A stretch of 64,000 nt of DNA from Rhytidiadelphus loreus (GCA_947034895.1 OX344765.1:8809001-8873000), one strand, 5' to 3'; counted from the stretch's first letter, positions 37,401 through 50,600 are shown. Notes: generated by a model from the letters alone, not told the origin. A program made the numbers and translations.

Positions 37401-38431
37401 GTGGTATGCAATGGTCGGGAGGCTCTAGATGTCCTCTGCAAAGTACCTGCTGATCAAGAGGTGGCGACAGATGACAACGATTTGCCCCCACAGTTCGACT
37501 TAGTGCTCATGGACCTCCAGATGCCTGTTTTGGATGGCACACATGCGGTAATAATCTGCTCTATTGGGTGTAGGTCGTTCGTTCCGCGATTCATATCAAT
37601 TACTCTTTTGAGTAATAGAGAGGCAAATGACTCCCAAGAAAGCTCTCAACGTTCGAATATTTTCCTTCTTAAAGACTATCGGTAGCCGATAAAACGGGCA
37701 AGGATGATTTCCCTGACTGTGCCTCTATTTTGGGAGTGGTGTACAGGTGCAGCAGTTTCGAGACTGGGAAGAATTACAAGATCCACCAAGGAAGCGTTTG
37801 ACGATATTTGCGCTCACTGCTAATGTTAGCGGTAAACTTAATCAAACCACGACGCCAACTTTGTTATGATCTTAATTATTGCATCATCAGAATGCATCAT
37901 CAGAATTCCATTGGGGCATGTGAGAGGCATGCTACTCAACTCAAATTAAATACGGTAACAGAGTCCCTGCTTGTTGAGAAGATGCCGACAGGTCAACCTC
38001 CGTGGCCGTGGGGTTTTACAGCAGAAGTCCAATACATCTACGGAATGTCTTGGTATTCACGATGTTAGTGCGTACGTAGCTTAACTTTGAGTTATACACT
38101 TGGTTGCTCTTGGTGCAAGTATAAATGAGGTTAGAATTATCTCCTAAGCTAAATATTGACACTACATTAATGCCTGCTCCATTTCAAGCTTTCTACATGG
38201 ACGAGAGCCACAGCTCCCGAATTTCCTGTAGTGGACTGCACATCATTAGATTTCATTAATTTCTCAGCCCTTGATTGTGTTGTGGTGCTTTTGGCAGACC
38301 GTGATATGGTGAAGTGCGCCCAGAGTGGGTTTGACGAGTTCGTAAGCAAGCCATTGACACTCGAGAAGCTGCTTGAACGGCTGAAGAAAATCAACGACGA
38401 TCCTGTCAATAACCGGGTTCTTGACCCTTGA
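34441..38431 (+). CDS. PAS-domain response-regulator-like protein (PAS plus receiver, no kinase)
   Basis: Likely cytoplasmic phosphorelay protein that couples a PAS sensor to a phosphoaccepting receiver. Exons: 34441-34694, 35108-35234, 35434-35811, 36168-36470, 36634-36695, 36886-37069, 37323-37547, 37747-37831, 38298-38431. They total 1752 nt with consistent phases, 583 codons plus stop. The N-terminal ~90 residues are helical (RMYRRCFHELEEQL). The PAS fold spans ~105-250 (LLCYVSPSVKRTTGWTSKEL and VIYRRLRKDRSYVTVQATGR). A Ser/Pro-rich linker follows, then a receiver: VLLAEDD at 437-443, acceptor Asp500 in LVLMDLQMP, Lys557 in FVSKPL. No HisKA or HATPase segment fits in the introns. Codon 184 is TGA (35602-35604) unless 35554-35661, bounded by GT and AG and 108 nt long, is spliced out, giving 547 aa. 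It could therefore be functional or recently disabled. Confidence 0.75.
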
Positions 38432-39989
38432 GTACGAATAGGGTATTTAGAATCCCCAGTCCAACGCCCTCGCACCAAATCAATAATTATGGCATTATGT
38501 GACCTAAACTTCGTCAGACAACATTCTTAGAGCATCAGTCAAGGACGTTAACAGTCTCAATTCGTGGAACTCAGCTCCCAATGATAAAACCCGATCAGCT
38601 TCTATGGAAGAATATTTATTCCTAGATTTTGGGTTTCACGTCTTCAATTAATCTTTCGAGTTCCTGAACGTGCTATGAGACTAACCATCAATTCTCCTTT
38701 TCTAGATTTCATTGACCAGGGACTTCTCGGTCGACATTTCCTTCTCCACGCAGAGAGCGCTAGCCAGTCCAATTGGCTATCAGTAGCTTCGAGTCACTTA
38801 AGGTGAGTAACACTACAGCACTGTACCGATACTACATGACACGAAGCGCATGCATTAATGCTTAATATCTTTCCAATCAATTACGACCCTCTGCATATTG
38901 TTTGCATCAGCCCAATTAATGTACTGTATACAAGGAGAAGAGTCGACAGTTGTTCCAGTCACTCAGCACGGATTGTGCATGCATTCTAGCTAATGAATCT
39001 GGAGACCAGGCGACAATGTGGACTTCTTTATAAGCTTATACCCTGCTCCCTGGAAACTTACCACGTTTGTTGCCACACACGACTGGTTGACTGCCACCCT
39101 GATTACCCCATAGCCAGTAGCATTCCCAAAGTCCAAAATCCTTCAATATCCAGCAACCAACTAAAAGGCCGATTATTTACACTGAACAAGCTCTAATGAC
39201 ACTGCTTTTGGGGGGACAAATTGACGGGTTCCAATCAGCACTCGCACGTGCCTGTGCTCACAACTAAACATGTGGAAGTTGTCGAATCTGTGATGCTCAT
39301 GCGAGTAATAAGACCTAGCTGTAAAAAAGCTTGATCGACAAGGCTTCAAGAGCAGTACCGGGAGCATCCCGTGCTCGTACCAGGAGCGTAGCAAGGATCC
39401 ATGTTCCTTCAATGTCGATTATTGATCACCCACAGAGGCTCCGGCTTTGCCATAGCTAGAACAAACTGCAGATAGATATTTGGTAATTACTAGACTAGGT
39501 CAAAATAAGCACCGACTCAACAAAGCCTGGCATGTCCAAAAACAAAACCTACCAATTATCACAAAGTTGTTAATTCCTCTCAAACCCAAACCCAGCAGTG
39601 CATATCATATGCTCTGAACAAGAGATCAGCCGGAGCCGACAACAAGCTAGAATCATTGTTGTTGTGGGTTAAGCCATTTAGCTCTGAGAATAGAAACAAT
39701 GCTTGATGGCAAAATTAACCCCTTAACACCTTGATCCTTTTTCTAATTTTGGCACATTTTTGCTTATATCTTTTTACAAAAATATCATTTAGTGCGATTT
39801 CATGAAATTGATCATTAAGGAAGGTTGTCTTTTCAAGATTCAAGTGTTACATTGGATGAATGAAAAGTTAGTTGGACAAAATAGTGCCTCGAAACCCTCT
39901 GTTCATTGTCCAAAATGTGGGCTTAAGGCTTAAGGGTTAATAGCCTTGTGAGATTTGAACCTAGGCCATCAAATCTGAGTCTCATTGAC
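38432..39989. other. Intergenic stretch
   Basis: The first few hundred bases are probably 3' UTR of the PAS-receiver gene. Frames at 38993-39196 and 39173-39412 have no recognisable content. No RNA gene seen. Confidence 0.4.
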
Positions 39990-41240
39990 TTCTTGTATAT
40001 ATATATTCCGATTTAACCCATGAAGGATCAAATAGCATTTTCGGGCAATATAGTGTTTTTTGTCATCCATTTATAAACTAATTTTCATTTTTTCTCCTTT
40101 GGAAATTTCATGCATGTGATCGATGAATAGTTTTTAAGGCACAACAATTTTCATAACTTTTGACTACATGATTATAAAAAAGTTATTGTATAATATGTAG
40201 TTTCTTCCCGAGTTTCTTTTGGAGTATGGTCAATACAATTAGCTAAAAAAGTCAAATTTTTTAGAAACAGAAATTTGAAATTGGTTTTCTAAATTTATAT
40301 ATGAATGGAAAGTTTTCATTCATTCCATATTGATTAATCAAAAGAAAGTTATGAGGAGTTTTAGTTTGCTAGCAATTATGGAATCTCTACCATGAAATAA
40401 ACACTTCAAGTCCTCAATTTTTAGTATTTTTGGAAAAAAATAAAATCATAGGACGTAGATTGTTTATTATTGAGTACAACACTAGAACCATTGGCATTGG
40501 CATTTTTGAATTCCATAACTAAATTCTTAACAATTTAGTATTTTGAATCATTCTCTACTTTCTACTTATTATTTTTTTCCTATATGTTGCACAATTTCAA
40601 ATTGTTTTAAATTTTTCAAGCATGTAGTCAACTTGCCTTGAAGAATGAATCCATAGAAACACCACCATTTTAGACATTTTTTCATACAAATGTGAGCTTG
40701 TGAAGTGCAACTACCTGTTTTTTCAAAGGGCCCCCTAAAAGATATTTGTGAATATAAAAGCTCATATCTTACAATCCATGCAGTGGAAATTTTTGAAATT
40801 TTTTCTACATGTTCTCAAGTTAGCATAATACAAGATCCGATGGTTACATGTGACAACATTAGATGTGATTTGGAGAAAGGGGAGGGCCATTCTAAGCCTG
40901 TTCCCTTGAAATGAAAGATCGTTTCACTGTTAGAATTTAAATTTAAATTTAAAAATATAATAATAATAATAATTTTCAAATGAAAAAAAAAGTTTAAAAA
41001 AAAAAAGATTTCTTTTTCCAATCTGACATAGCAAAATTTTTGCCAATTTAGATTGCTATAATGGCGCTGCAGTGGCAATGTGTCCCTGTTCCCCATAGGT
41101 TAAGAACTCGCAACCCTCCTAGACCCCTAAATCCCATCTAATGAATGTTTTTGTTCGAAAAATTGTTACTTGTACTAGAAATGGTAGTTTTGGATCGTTT
41201 TTGGTGAAAACATAGTCAAAGAACTTAAGGGGTTAAAAAA
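39990..41240 (+). repeat. Dispersed non-coding repeat family, longest copy
   Basis: Best preserved copy of the family also seen at 29260, 31980, 53225 and 59500. It is interrupted at 40857-41143 by a CATTAGATGGG-family element. The segment ggtgaaaacatagtcaaaga near 41202-41221 is shared with 32982-33001. Confidence 0.7.
40857..41143. mobile_element. CATTAGATGGG-family element, copy 3
   Basis: Left end CATTAGATGTGATTTGG, right end TAAATCCCATCTAATG, length 287 bp, AT-rich core. Two paralogous empty sites (about 32920 and, reversed, 53310) place its boundaries and show no target duplication. Confidence 0.75.
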
Positions 41241-41850
41241 TAAATATAGATGAAGATTTTAGCCTTGCTTTGGAGACTAGTACTTGTATTTTAAAGAAAT
41301 TTTGGGCCTCCAAAACATTACATGTGTTTTGGCTTGCCTAAAGGGATGTTTCAAGTTGGTTCCCATTGTTGTGAACCAACCACTACTGTGTGAAATAAAA
41401 ATTATTATTATTATTTTTTAAACTATTAAATTTTTTAAATTAAAATTTAAAAATATTCAAAAATATTCAAAAAAAAAATTAGAGAATCATTTATTATTAT
41501 TTGACGTGGCAATTGTGGTAGTTTTGGATCGTTTTTGTCATGCCACATCAGTAAGCTGTTGTGGTAGAGTTTCCAGAGTTTGGGAACTTGGGGGAACACA
41601 ATGGAACTCGTTGCCTTATACACCAACTAAAATTACATAAAAAATACCAAAAGAATAAGGAAAGAGAAAAATTTTAAAAACAAATATATATATATATATT
41701 TAATTAATATTGGTTAATACTTATTAATATATTGTTGCTTTAAAATCTTTGGCCAAAGACATTAATAGTCCACTATATAATGAACACTAAAGAGATTTTC
41801 TACACAATATGATTTAGGGCATTTCACACATTACAACTCTAGGGTACTAC
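41241..41850. other. AT-rich stretch with a second AT-cored element
   Basis: About 41340-41625 resembles 30985-31365 at both flanks, around (ATT)n-rich cores of different sequence. No gene. Confidence 0.4.
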
Positions 41851-42063
41851 CACTACAAGAAAAATGAGTATTTTAAGTATGTTTTCAAGTATAGTTTGAG
41901 AGATAAGATATTAAGTAATGACCTTTATGTAGATTTTAAGTAAAAATTTACTGCAAATTTATGTAATTTTTACTAAAAATCTTCATATAGGTTATTACTT
42001 AATATCTTATCTCTAGGACTATACTTAAAAACACACTTAAAATACCCTCTTTTTCTTATAGTG
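41851..42063. mobile_element. CACTA-type MITE with 3-bp target duplication
   Basis: A 213-bp element starting CACTACAAGAAAAATGAG and ending TTTTTCTTATAGTG, the classic plant CACTA terminus. It is flanked by TAC at 41848-41850 and 42064-42066. The interior is a long imperfect palindrome (agataagatattaagtaat and its complement near 41995-42015). Non-coding. Confidence 0.9.
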
Positions 42064-44470
42064 TACACTACAAATGAACTACCTAGAGTACCATAGTCAT
42101 CCCTATTCTAAAACATTAATGGTACCAACTTGAACAAGAATTATAACTTAGATCATAAATGGGCTTATCCTTATGAATATCCATTTTGCAAAGTACATGT
42201 ACAAGTTGTACAAGTGCTTGCAACTCACATACTATTAATGACCTCCAATTGTAGATGGCTATGTTTGCGAAATCAAGGCATATGCAAGTCAAGAACATGC
42301 CCATTGCAATTTGGTACATGTTTTTGTTCTACTCCAAATCAATCTCCAAAGATACTATTGTTGGCTATAGGCTTAAAATAGAAACAAAGTCACACCTAAA
42401 ATCACTCTTTTGATTTTGCCTGCACTCTCCCATTTGTTCTATTATTTTCTTGGTGGTGCGTTTGCAATTCAATAGATGGTTCTCATTATTAGGTATGCAT
42501 CTAAATCATTAGATGAAAGGGTGGTCTTTGGACACCAAAGAGTAGTGCTAGAGCATGTTGACACTAGCTTGGTGCCAATACAATACTTGGACACCATACT
42601 CTAACTCTATTCTTGATGCCCAAAGACCCTCACTTTACTAGTCAATGTTCTCAAAATCTTAATATAGGTTGGGAACATTCACATCCCTTTTTTAGGAATT
42701 TTTAAAAATTTGATTGGATGACTAGATCAAGAGATATCTTACCAAAAAAAATTCAGACAATTTTGGCATCTTTTACTAAATTCTTCATCTCTTTTTGAAA
42801 TTTGACTTGTAGGTAACTAACATCCTACATAGTATCTATTTGTAAAATACACTATATTTAGGACAAAAATCTAATTCCAAGGTTTCAAAATCTACTAACT
42901 AGACAAATTTGAGAAAAATATTTTTTTCTAACTTCAAATACTATTATCTTGAAATTTGTGATATGAAAGTTCTTTAAAAAAATTCTAAATTTTTAGCATT
43001 TGGATTTTCAAAAATAAAACTCTTTGCATATAAAATCATCCAAAAATGACTAGGATATTGCCAATTCACTTAACCTCCTCAAATTGCAAGCCATGATTTT
43101 AAGTAAGCTAGACTCTATATTTGCTTCTAAAATTTTACAAGGGTCTACCTAAAAAGATTTCAAACTCAATAGTGGAGTGAAGCAATTTCATCTAGAGCTC
43201 CCAATCCTATCTAAGGTAAACTTGCCTATGACAAGCAAAATGAGTGGTCTAATATGTTATAATTTGCAAAAATATTCAAATATTTTTTCCATACAAAGAC
43301 AAATGTGAGAAATGAAGAGAGCAATTGAAATTTTATTTTTTTGACAAAATATGAATTTGTTATGAATTTTTGAAGTGTACTACCAAATTGGCCCAAAAGA
43401 GTTTGTAGACTACCCCAAAACCAACAAAAAGTGTTTTCCATAATGGTCATCTTACCACTTAAAGTAGTCACTCCATTTTCTAACATGGCTACAAGAATTC
43501 CTAACATAACTATGACATGAACTCATGAAGGAATATTAAAATAGCTTTCTATGACAAATTTACACTAGAAAGGTATGAATGTCCTATGACAATTTTTTAA
43601 TAACTCCATGACCATCTCCTAAGGCATTGATTATGGCTACAAATCAACCTAATGTAGTCCTAATCTCATTTATTAAAATAAATCTGTTATGGGTAAATAG
43701 AAGACTCTAATTGGTAATTCCCTAGGAACCTGTCATGGGAGGTTTACCTTACTACAAATAAAAATAAGTTATTTTTTCTCACTTCAAACATTATAATCTT
43801 TGAATCCATGCAATCAAATGGTCCAAAAAAATTCCCCTACATTTCTACAATAATCTATTACACTTTTGCACAATTGAAATCCAATTTTATTTTAATATTT
43901 TCAGTTTTTGTCTATATACTAAAAAATGGCAGTTTTTAACACCCTGAGTGGTTCTTTAAGGGTTAAAATTAAAATTACTGTGACAGTAAATATTTAGAAA
44001 TAGCAGTTTTTAACAATTCCTCTTCAGTTGAAAAACACCCCTGGTCCTTTATCGCTTAAAATTAGAATTGTTGTGACACTAAGTTTCTAGATGACATTAT
44101 TAGTGTACCAATAAAGATAGGGGACATATTTAGACTCAAGGCAAGCTCTTTTCAGCAAAACGCTGTCTTCTTTAGAAAACTTTCCACCGTTTCCTCACTA
44201 AAAAACATTAAAAAAAAGTCAGCACTCGAGTCTAAAGAATGAAACAAAACTCCAAACAAATAACACCAGCATCCCTCAAATCAAATCAACAATTAAGGCA
44301 ACAATATGTTCTACACCGTAATTTCTTAGGCAGATACCTGAAGTACTGGTTGTACTAAAATTTCAAATGGTACGCGACCTATGATAGAAAACGAGAAACC
44401 TCAGCATCAGCATCAGCATCAGCATAATATACTGCTACAAAAACCAAAAAAAATGAGAAACAAAATACTA
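42064..44470. other. AT-rich intergenic stretch
   Basis: No gene recognised. There is a short (CAGCAT)n microsatellite at about 44400-44428. The frames at 42130-42381 and 43226-43507 have no motif. Confidence 0.4.
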
Positions 44471-45608
44471 GGCAGTGAGAAGTGCTCTAGGTAATGGCAA
44501 TGTCATATTGAATGTGAAACAGTTACAAAGTGTGAGTGTTTACGGTACAACAGTGCAGGGCGGCACACATAAGATACATATACCTCCGGCACAATGTCTA
44601 TCACCAGAAAAAATACATCCTTTCCCTCCACCACGGCCAGCAGAAAATTGGCATTTGATACAACCTGGCTCTAGTTGCTCTCCCTTTCCGAGGGTAAAAA
44701 AGTACCTAACACAGTTCATGCGCCTTGGTATCACTGCAGCAGATTGCAATGGGTCGCACCTTGTCCTCCTCAAGTTGGACCCCAGTCCAGGGGGGGCGAA
44801 TGTGACTGCCTAATATGCAGCAGATGCACTCTCCCATCCAGATACTAAACTACGTACATTGTCTGATCTAATTGGTGGTGTGTCCCGTTTCCCTCAGATA
44901 CTCCTCATATGACCTCAAAACGCGTAGTCTCACAGTAACCCCTTTGCTTACATTTTTTTTTTAATTCATATCAGTCGAAGACAAAAGAGGGGCGGTGACC
45001 TGCAATAAGCCCACACCCTGGGTAACCCTCTTATTAAGAGTCATACATACCCCTTCCTTACCCCTTCCTTCCTTCCTTCCTTCCTTCCTTCAACTGATGG
45101 AAATGGTGATCCTGTAGCAGTCGCCACAGCTTCTCTGGAGTCGATTGCGAATACCTGCTCATCTGACAGCAACTGCATGACTGCGGTTAACGAGTACCAT
45201 GCTTTGGTTCGCAGGACTCTGTTGTACACGACTAAGAGCTGCCCCTCCTTGTAATCTCACCCAAAATACAGTTCGTCAGACAGTAGAGCCCCTTCCAAAA
45301 CTTTTACCCTGCCACTATTGACCGCCATATTTTTGTACATCCGTTATAAAGATACTAAATTGGTTGATAACTGCACTCGCTGCGATGCTTTATCAAATGC
45401 ATACCTCCTGTATGTGCATCAAAATCAGAGCTACTTATAAAAACTGATTTTACGGTTCCGCCACTTTAGGAAAACCTTGCATAGTGTAGTAACTCGACCA
45501 ACCATCGATCAAGAGCACTGACATCCTGCACAAGGCTCAGAGGGATTGAAGTGTACAGAAAAAGTAGCCACCGAGCCCTCCGTGAGTCCCCCAAGCTATG
45601 CGGACTCA
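44471..45608 (-). other. Downstream region and probable 3' UTR of the Pumilio gene
   Basis: Higher GC than the flanking repeats. Contains a (CTTC)n microsatellite at about 45057-45090. The frames on both strands at 44475-44813 overlap and lack motifs. Confidence 0.4.
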
Positions 45609-48600
45609 TCATTTCTTGATGTTTGTGCGTGATAAGATCCGCTTGCCATAAGGACTGTTCCGAAGAGCTGGCAAGTAGGGCCGTATAGCATCCACCAAAC
45701 CAGCATGCAAAGGGCCCTGTATCCATAACGTAAAAAGAAGCACTGTGAGACAGGTTGAACCAGGAGCAACGTTACAGCACATACACCAATAGGGTAGCAG
45801 ATGTACACAAAGCTGCCATTACCAAGAGACCGGAGGACAAGTAACAATAAAACATGAGCATCACCTCTATGGACATGACCAAAGAGTCGGGAATAAAATA
45901 AACCAGAGTAAGAATATACCTTGCACACTGACAGAGCAGACTGAATGACATAGTTTGCGTATTGATCCTGAAGTAGCTGGCCTAGACGAGAGCTAGCGGT
46001 CAACTCCCGGACCAAGCGACCCCGATGTTCCTCCACGCCCAATTTAAGGCACTTCTCAACCACGTTACTAGAAAATTTCTGCATGGCCAAAAAGGCATAA
46101 TTGCCTTCGAGCCTAACCATTACCTCTGACGTGGCCCATCCCGTTTTCAGGTCAAGGATGTACTGGACAACATAGTTGCTGCAAGGTTCAACGAAAGTTT
46201 GAGCACGTCAGCCTTATCTTCTTTCTAAGGTACATCTATTTACAGAGCCCAACGGTTGTATAATTATGTGCTGCGGTGGATTACCACAGTCCATGAAGTC
46301 AAGCCAAAAGTGATCCTCTTATCTAGTTTACCAAGAGTCACTTAATCCATGCGGGTGTAACGGATCAGACCGAGTATGCATGAGATTCAGTAAGAAGAGC
46401 ATCACCATGAACACTAACCAGAAATTAATTAAGCATTTCACAACGCCAAGCCACTTACCCATAGGGATCTTGTGAGAGGGCCAGGGCATTCGCTGCAATA
46501 ACTGCAACAAGGCGTTGTTTCTGTGGAGCTGAAGCAAAATCTACGCATCGCTGCATAACACAGCACCCATGACGGTGCGTCGCTATTTCCACGCAATGCG
46601 CAGCAGCCGCATCAAAGATGAACTGTTCACAGGAGATGGATAGATAATTACTAACTGACTATTGATATTAAAAACACGAACACAAGAGATGCTAGAAACT
46701 CCTGGCTTCAATGCAGGCTCGTATGTACTAAAAAACAAAAGAAAAATTCTAAATTTCGCATAGATTGAGTTGTTGACTGAAATATCCATAACACGAGAAC
46801 AAACCTGGCTGTCTTCATGACTAAGCTTCTGTAAGCATCGCTGCACCACGTGATTCCCGTTGAGATCTTTGATCAACTCAACAACCCCTTCCGTCAAAGC
46901 TGTAATTACCATATTCACCTGCTCAGGGGACTTCAGAGTCTCTATTAGCTTCTGCACGGCCCGGGTCCTGGGAAACAATGGAACAACAAAATCAGTAAAT
47001 CACAAAATATATGCTTTACGCAAGCTTCAGGACAGAATCACCGAGGAATTTTGTGCCACAAGAGAACAGCACTCGAGAATCTCGTGCTTATCCGAGTTGG
47101 ATCCTACTGAGTGGTATGGCCCAACCACAGACCTATGCTTTATCTTCAAGAGGTCTAGTAAGGACTCCGGCCAGGGTATCAGTCAACATCACCCAAGCAA
47201 CCCATTTTCAGCAACATCCAGCAACATCAGACATCGCCAGCACGTGTATAGTCAGCATTAAAACACAAACCCTAATTTAGACCTAAAACCCTAGCTAAAA
47301 ATTGACTTGATGCACTAAAACCCTAATTGGCGTACCCGTGCATATTCAAGGATATCTTAACCAGCTCCCCATCCATGGTCACAACTCGCAAGATCTCCAT
47401 CCGCTGGGACTCATCGCACACCTCCAGTAGCTTCTGTACCAGATAGTTTCCGAATGGGTCTTTCATTAGCTCTGTGATGTGACCAATGATTTCGTGGAAT
47501 ATCTTCTGCACATCTTCAGGTCCACCCTCATCAAACTTCTTCTGCAAAAACCTACAGCCATGCTGATCCTTGGCAATCAAATAAATACGACCCTCAACCT
47601 CCTCGAGCTTAGTATACTTGGGTTGCTGCTGTTGCAAATGATGGGCAACCGATAGTCTTGAATCGAACTCTAGATTCTCTTGGATAGCCCGATGAGTCTG
47701 CGGGTCTCCCATAAATGGAGACGGTAAGTGGGTGGCGCCCAAAGCAATGTGACCATTACTGTACCCATTCGAATGCCCATTGGACACTCCATCTCCTTTC
47801 CTTCGCAGTCCTGTAGCAATCGACACTGCGGGGGTCCCTCCGTTACTTGCACGGGGACTTCGCCTTTGAAGTATTTTCTCTGGGTATGCAGGCAGTCTTT
47901 CATCCCGAGACGCTGCAGCGGGTTGCCCAATTCGAGCAGCCTCTTTCAAGGTTGCCGAAGTCGCGTGACCTACTCTAGAACTAGCTCCGGATGGGGTATG
48001 CATGAAGGGACACATTTCCCCCCGGCTGCAATAACCCTGCGTAAAATATCGGCAGATGCTCGGGGCGGCAGTAGTGCGCGGACTTTCCGCGGGCACCAAA
48101 GGCCAAAGGCCCTCTAACATATGCTGCTGCTGATGTTGTTGCTGTTGCTGCTGCTGCTGCTGAAGCCGCAACTTCTGTACTATAGCTTGATTATGAATAG
48201 AGTTCATTGTGGGGGCAATACCCCCCCTACCATATGGGCCGGCAGTTTGCTGGCCTTGAAAACTCGCCAAAAGCTGCATATGATTTTGGCGGTCCACTAA
48301 CTGTTGCTGATGCTGCTGGAGGATCAGGCGCTTCCTCTTCTCATCTTCCATCTGCGCCTCCATTTGCAACTGCACTTGCTGTGCATACCTAAAAGCGGTC
48401 ATTTGCGCCTGTGCTTGTGCTAGGGCATTGGATTGCCGCTGAGCCTCGTACAAGGACGAAAAATCCTTGTCATACAAAATTTGCTGCTGGGGGGAGGCCG
48501 AGAAGAAGTCCGTACCAGGTGCACAGGCGACTTGGCCGCGTGCTGCAGCGTGGACAGCTTCCAACACTTCGGATTGCTGCTGCTGCTGCTGCTCAAAGGG

Positions 48601-49545
48601 CGTCGTCCCAGCAGATCCGTAAGGCTCCCCGCCCCTCGCCGCCGTAAACGTATTCAACCCTGGTGAACCCTGCCTCAACAACTTCTCCACGGCTTGAGAG
48701 GCCGCGAAATCTCCTATCCCGTTATACAAGCCATTCCCCAGTGCATCCATGGCTGAGGATGCCCTGGGGAACAGATCCATAGGAGGGGGCGATCTAGAGG
48801 TGAAAGTTTCCAAGGAAGCTCCAGATCCTGCACCAAAACCCCCCGATCCTACACCGAAGGCATCATACATCCCATTGGCCTCCACAGGACCTTGACCATT
48901 GGAAATATTCCCACCACTGAGCCCGCCATTCACACCATGACTCACAGTCAAACTATCCGCAGCTTCATCAGGAATCGTTTGCAATCCCCTGCCACCATTA
49001 CCGTCAAAATTCAAATTTCCAAACGCGGAAGTCATCTTGGGCTCCCCAAACATTTGATTCGAAGACGAGTTTGCGAAATGATGCACAGGCGAAGGTTCCC
49101 GCTGTTGCTGAAACATCACCTGCTGCTGCTGCTGCTTCTGATGTGCCTCGAGCTGGCGGTGCTTCCGATGCCGCGTCCGAGGGCTGTCCAGCTGCAGCCC
49201 TGCGAGGCTGTACGAGAGCTGGCTGGCTTTGGGAGACAGCACGGGAAGGTCGTTGTACAAAGTCCGATTGTCCATCGGCGGAGGCAACTTTTTCCCTCCC
49301 GAATACGATTTGTAGAAATCTTCGTACTGCTCGTCACAGCGAATGTCGATGAAGGGCTTCACCGGGATTTCGTCGGGGCGCAACCCGAACTCGTGAGCAT
49401 CCACGTTCTGTCCATACACACGCTGGAGCTCTTCCAAATGAGGAGGGGCCGAGGTTGCACGCGGAACCTCGTTGGGAGTGTCGGGAGAGGTAGCCTGCGG
49501 AATTTCATGCAAAAGCTGCTCGAACTCCTCATCGTCTTGCTCCAT
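45609..49545 (-). CDS. PUM: Pumilio (PUF) RNA-binding protein with a CCCH zinc finger
   Basis: Sequence-specific binder of 3' UTRs that represses or destabilises mRNAs in the cytoplasm. Exons in coding order: 49545-47336, 46967-46805, 46622-46459, 46178-45920, 45716-45609. They total 2904 nt (967 aa) with matching phases. The N-terminal ~630 residues are low-complexity with Gln tracts (about 136-150, 316-322, 455-470). A CCCH finger at 498-516 reads CRYFTQGYCSRGEMCPFMH, spacing C-x7-C-x5-C-x3-H. Eight PUF repeats occupy about 638-960, with base-reading triplets visible in NYLVQ (R2), NHVVQ (R4), CCVMQ (R5), NYVVQ (R6), SNVVE (R7) and NYVIQ (R8). R5-R8 fit the UGUA core. It ends NSPYGKRILSRTNIKK. 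The finger together with PUF repeats is unlike the best-known animal Pumilio layout. Confidence 0.92.
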
Positions 49546-50600
49546 CGTAGCAAAGGTCGCGAATTTCCTAAGAGTCTAGCAAGGCTTTGTCGGTACTCCT
49601 TCCCGCCCGCCCGGACTGAGGACCATCAACGGATACAAGATCACCCCTCGTAACGCTCACCTGAACAGACAGACACAATCCAGGGTTATTACTATAATGA
49701 CCAATTTCAGGGCTCCGCAATTCAAAACCACGAAATGCAACAACCAAAACCCGCGCATTTGATCACGAAAGCGCGTTACAAGAAGAGATAATTCTCAGCT
49801 CAATCAAATCCGAAAAAAATATACATAACAGTAAATCAAGAAGCTCCAAACCCGAGTACGTTACTGAAGAAAGCCAAACAGGACAATCGAATCGCCTACT
49901 ACAACAATTCCCGAACGCAATTGCAAACCAACAGCCGCCATCGCGATTGCCAACGCCCAACCAATCTAGCACATCGCTACCTCAAAGCGCAGCACACCAC
50001 CACACTCCTACACTCCTCAAATACCACCCCCAAACCCTCGTCGACCGATCCCCCTCCCCAAGATCGCCTCTCCCCGATCACTAAAACCAAAACCTAGCCA
50101 CCAATACCAAAATACCAATACCACGCACGCACGCACGCACGCGGATCACCTCCACCGACCTCCAAACCCCGTCTCTCGGTCTCCAATCCCTTCCCCTCTC
50201 CCTCCCCACACCATCAAAACACCCAATCGCACCCCAAAACCCATCCCATCCAAAAACCAAACACAAGCACAATCACCACACGCGTCTCACCTCGCGCAAC
50301 ACGCCGCTCATCAATCCGCCCGATCTCACCACCCCTGAGTGAGTGAGCGAGTGCGTGCGTGCGTTCGCAAGCGACTGATTTGAGTAAGTGCGCAAGTGCG
50401 TGCAGTCAGCCGCACCCCAAGTTGTTGTGTACGAAGCAGAGCCCGCCGCCGCAGCAGTAGCAGCAGCAGCAGCGACGACGCCCGAACATCTCCCGATTGG
50501 CAGCAAGTGTTTGTTTTTCCCCGCAATCAACAACCCAGGCGGGGAACCATCAAGCCAGAGCACGAAAGGCGAGGTCGATGACCACAACAAGGGGAAAAAA
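49546..50600 (-). promoter_or_regulatory. 5' leader with a 630-nt intron, Pumilio gene
   Basis: The minus-strand acceptor (gtctgtctgttcag) ends at 49661 and leaves leader sequence 49660-49546 before the ATG. The donor after gcgcgag (GTGAGA, 50290-50285) gives a leader intron 49661-50290. The upstream exon and promoter lie beyond 50291 in GC-rich DNA with a (CGCA)n microsatellite at 50125-50143 and a (GCA)n run at 50449-50475. Confidence 0.55.

Noticed and set aside
48411..49653. Plus-strand frames opposite the Pumilio gene
   Set aside because: They are antisense shadows of a GC-biased, Gln-rich exon, showing Leu/Ala runs that mirror the poly-Gln codons.
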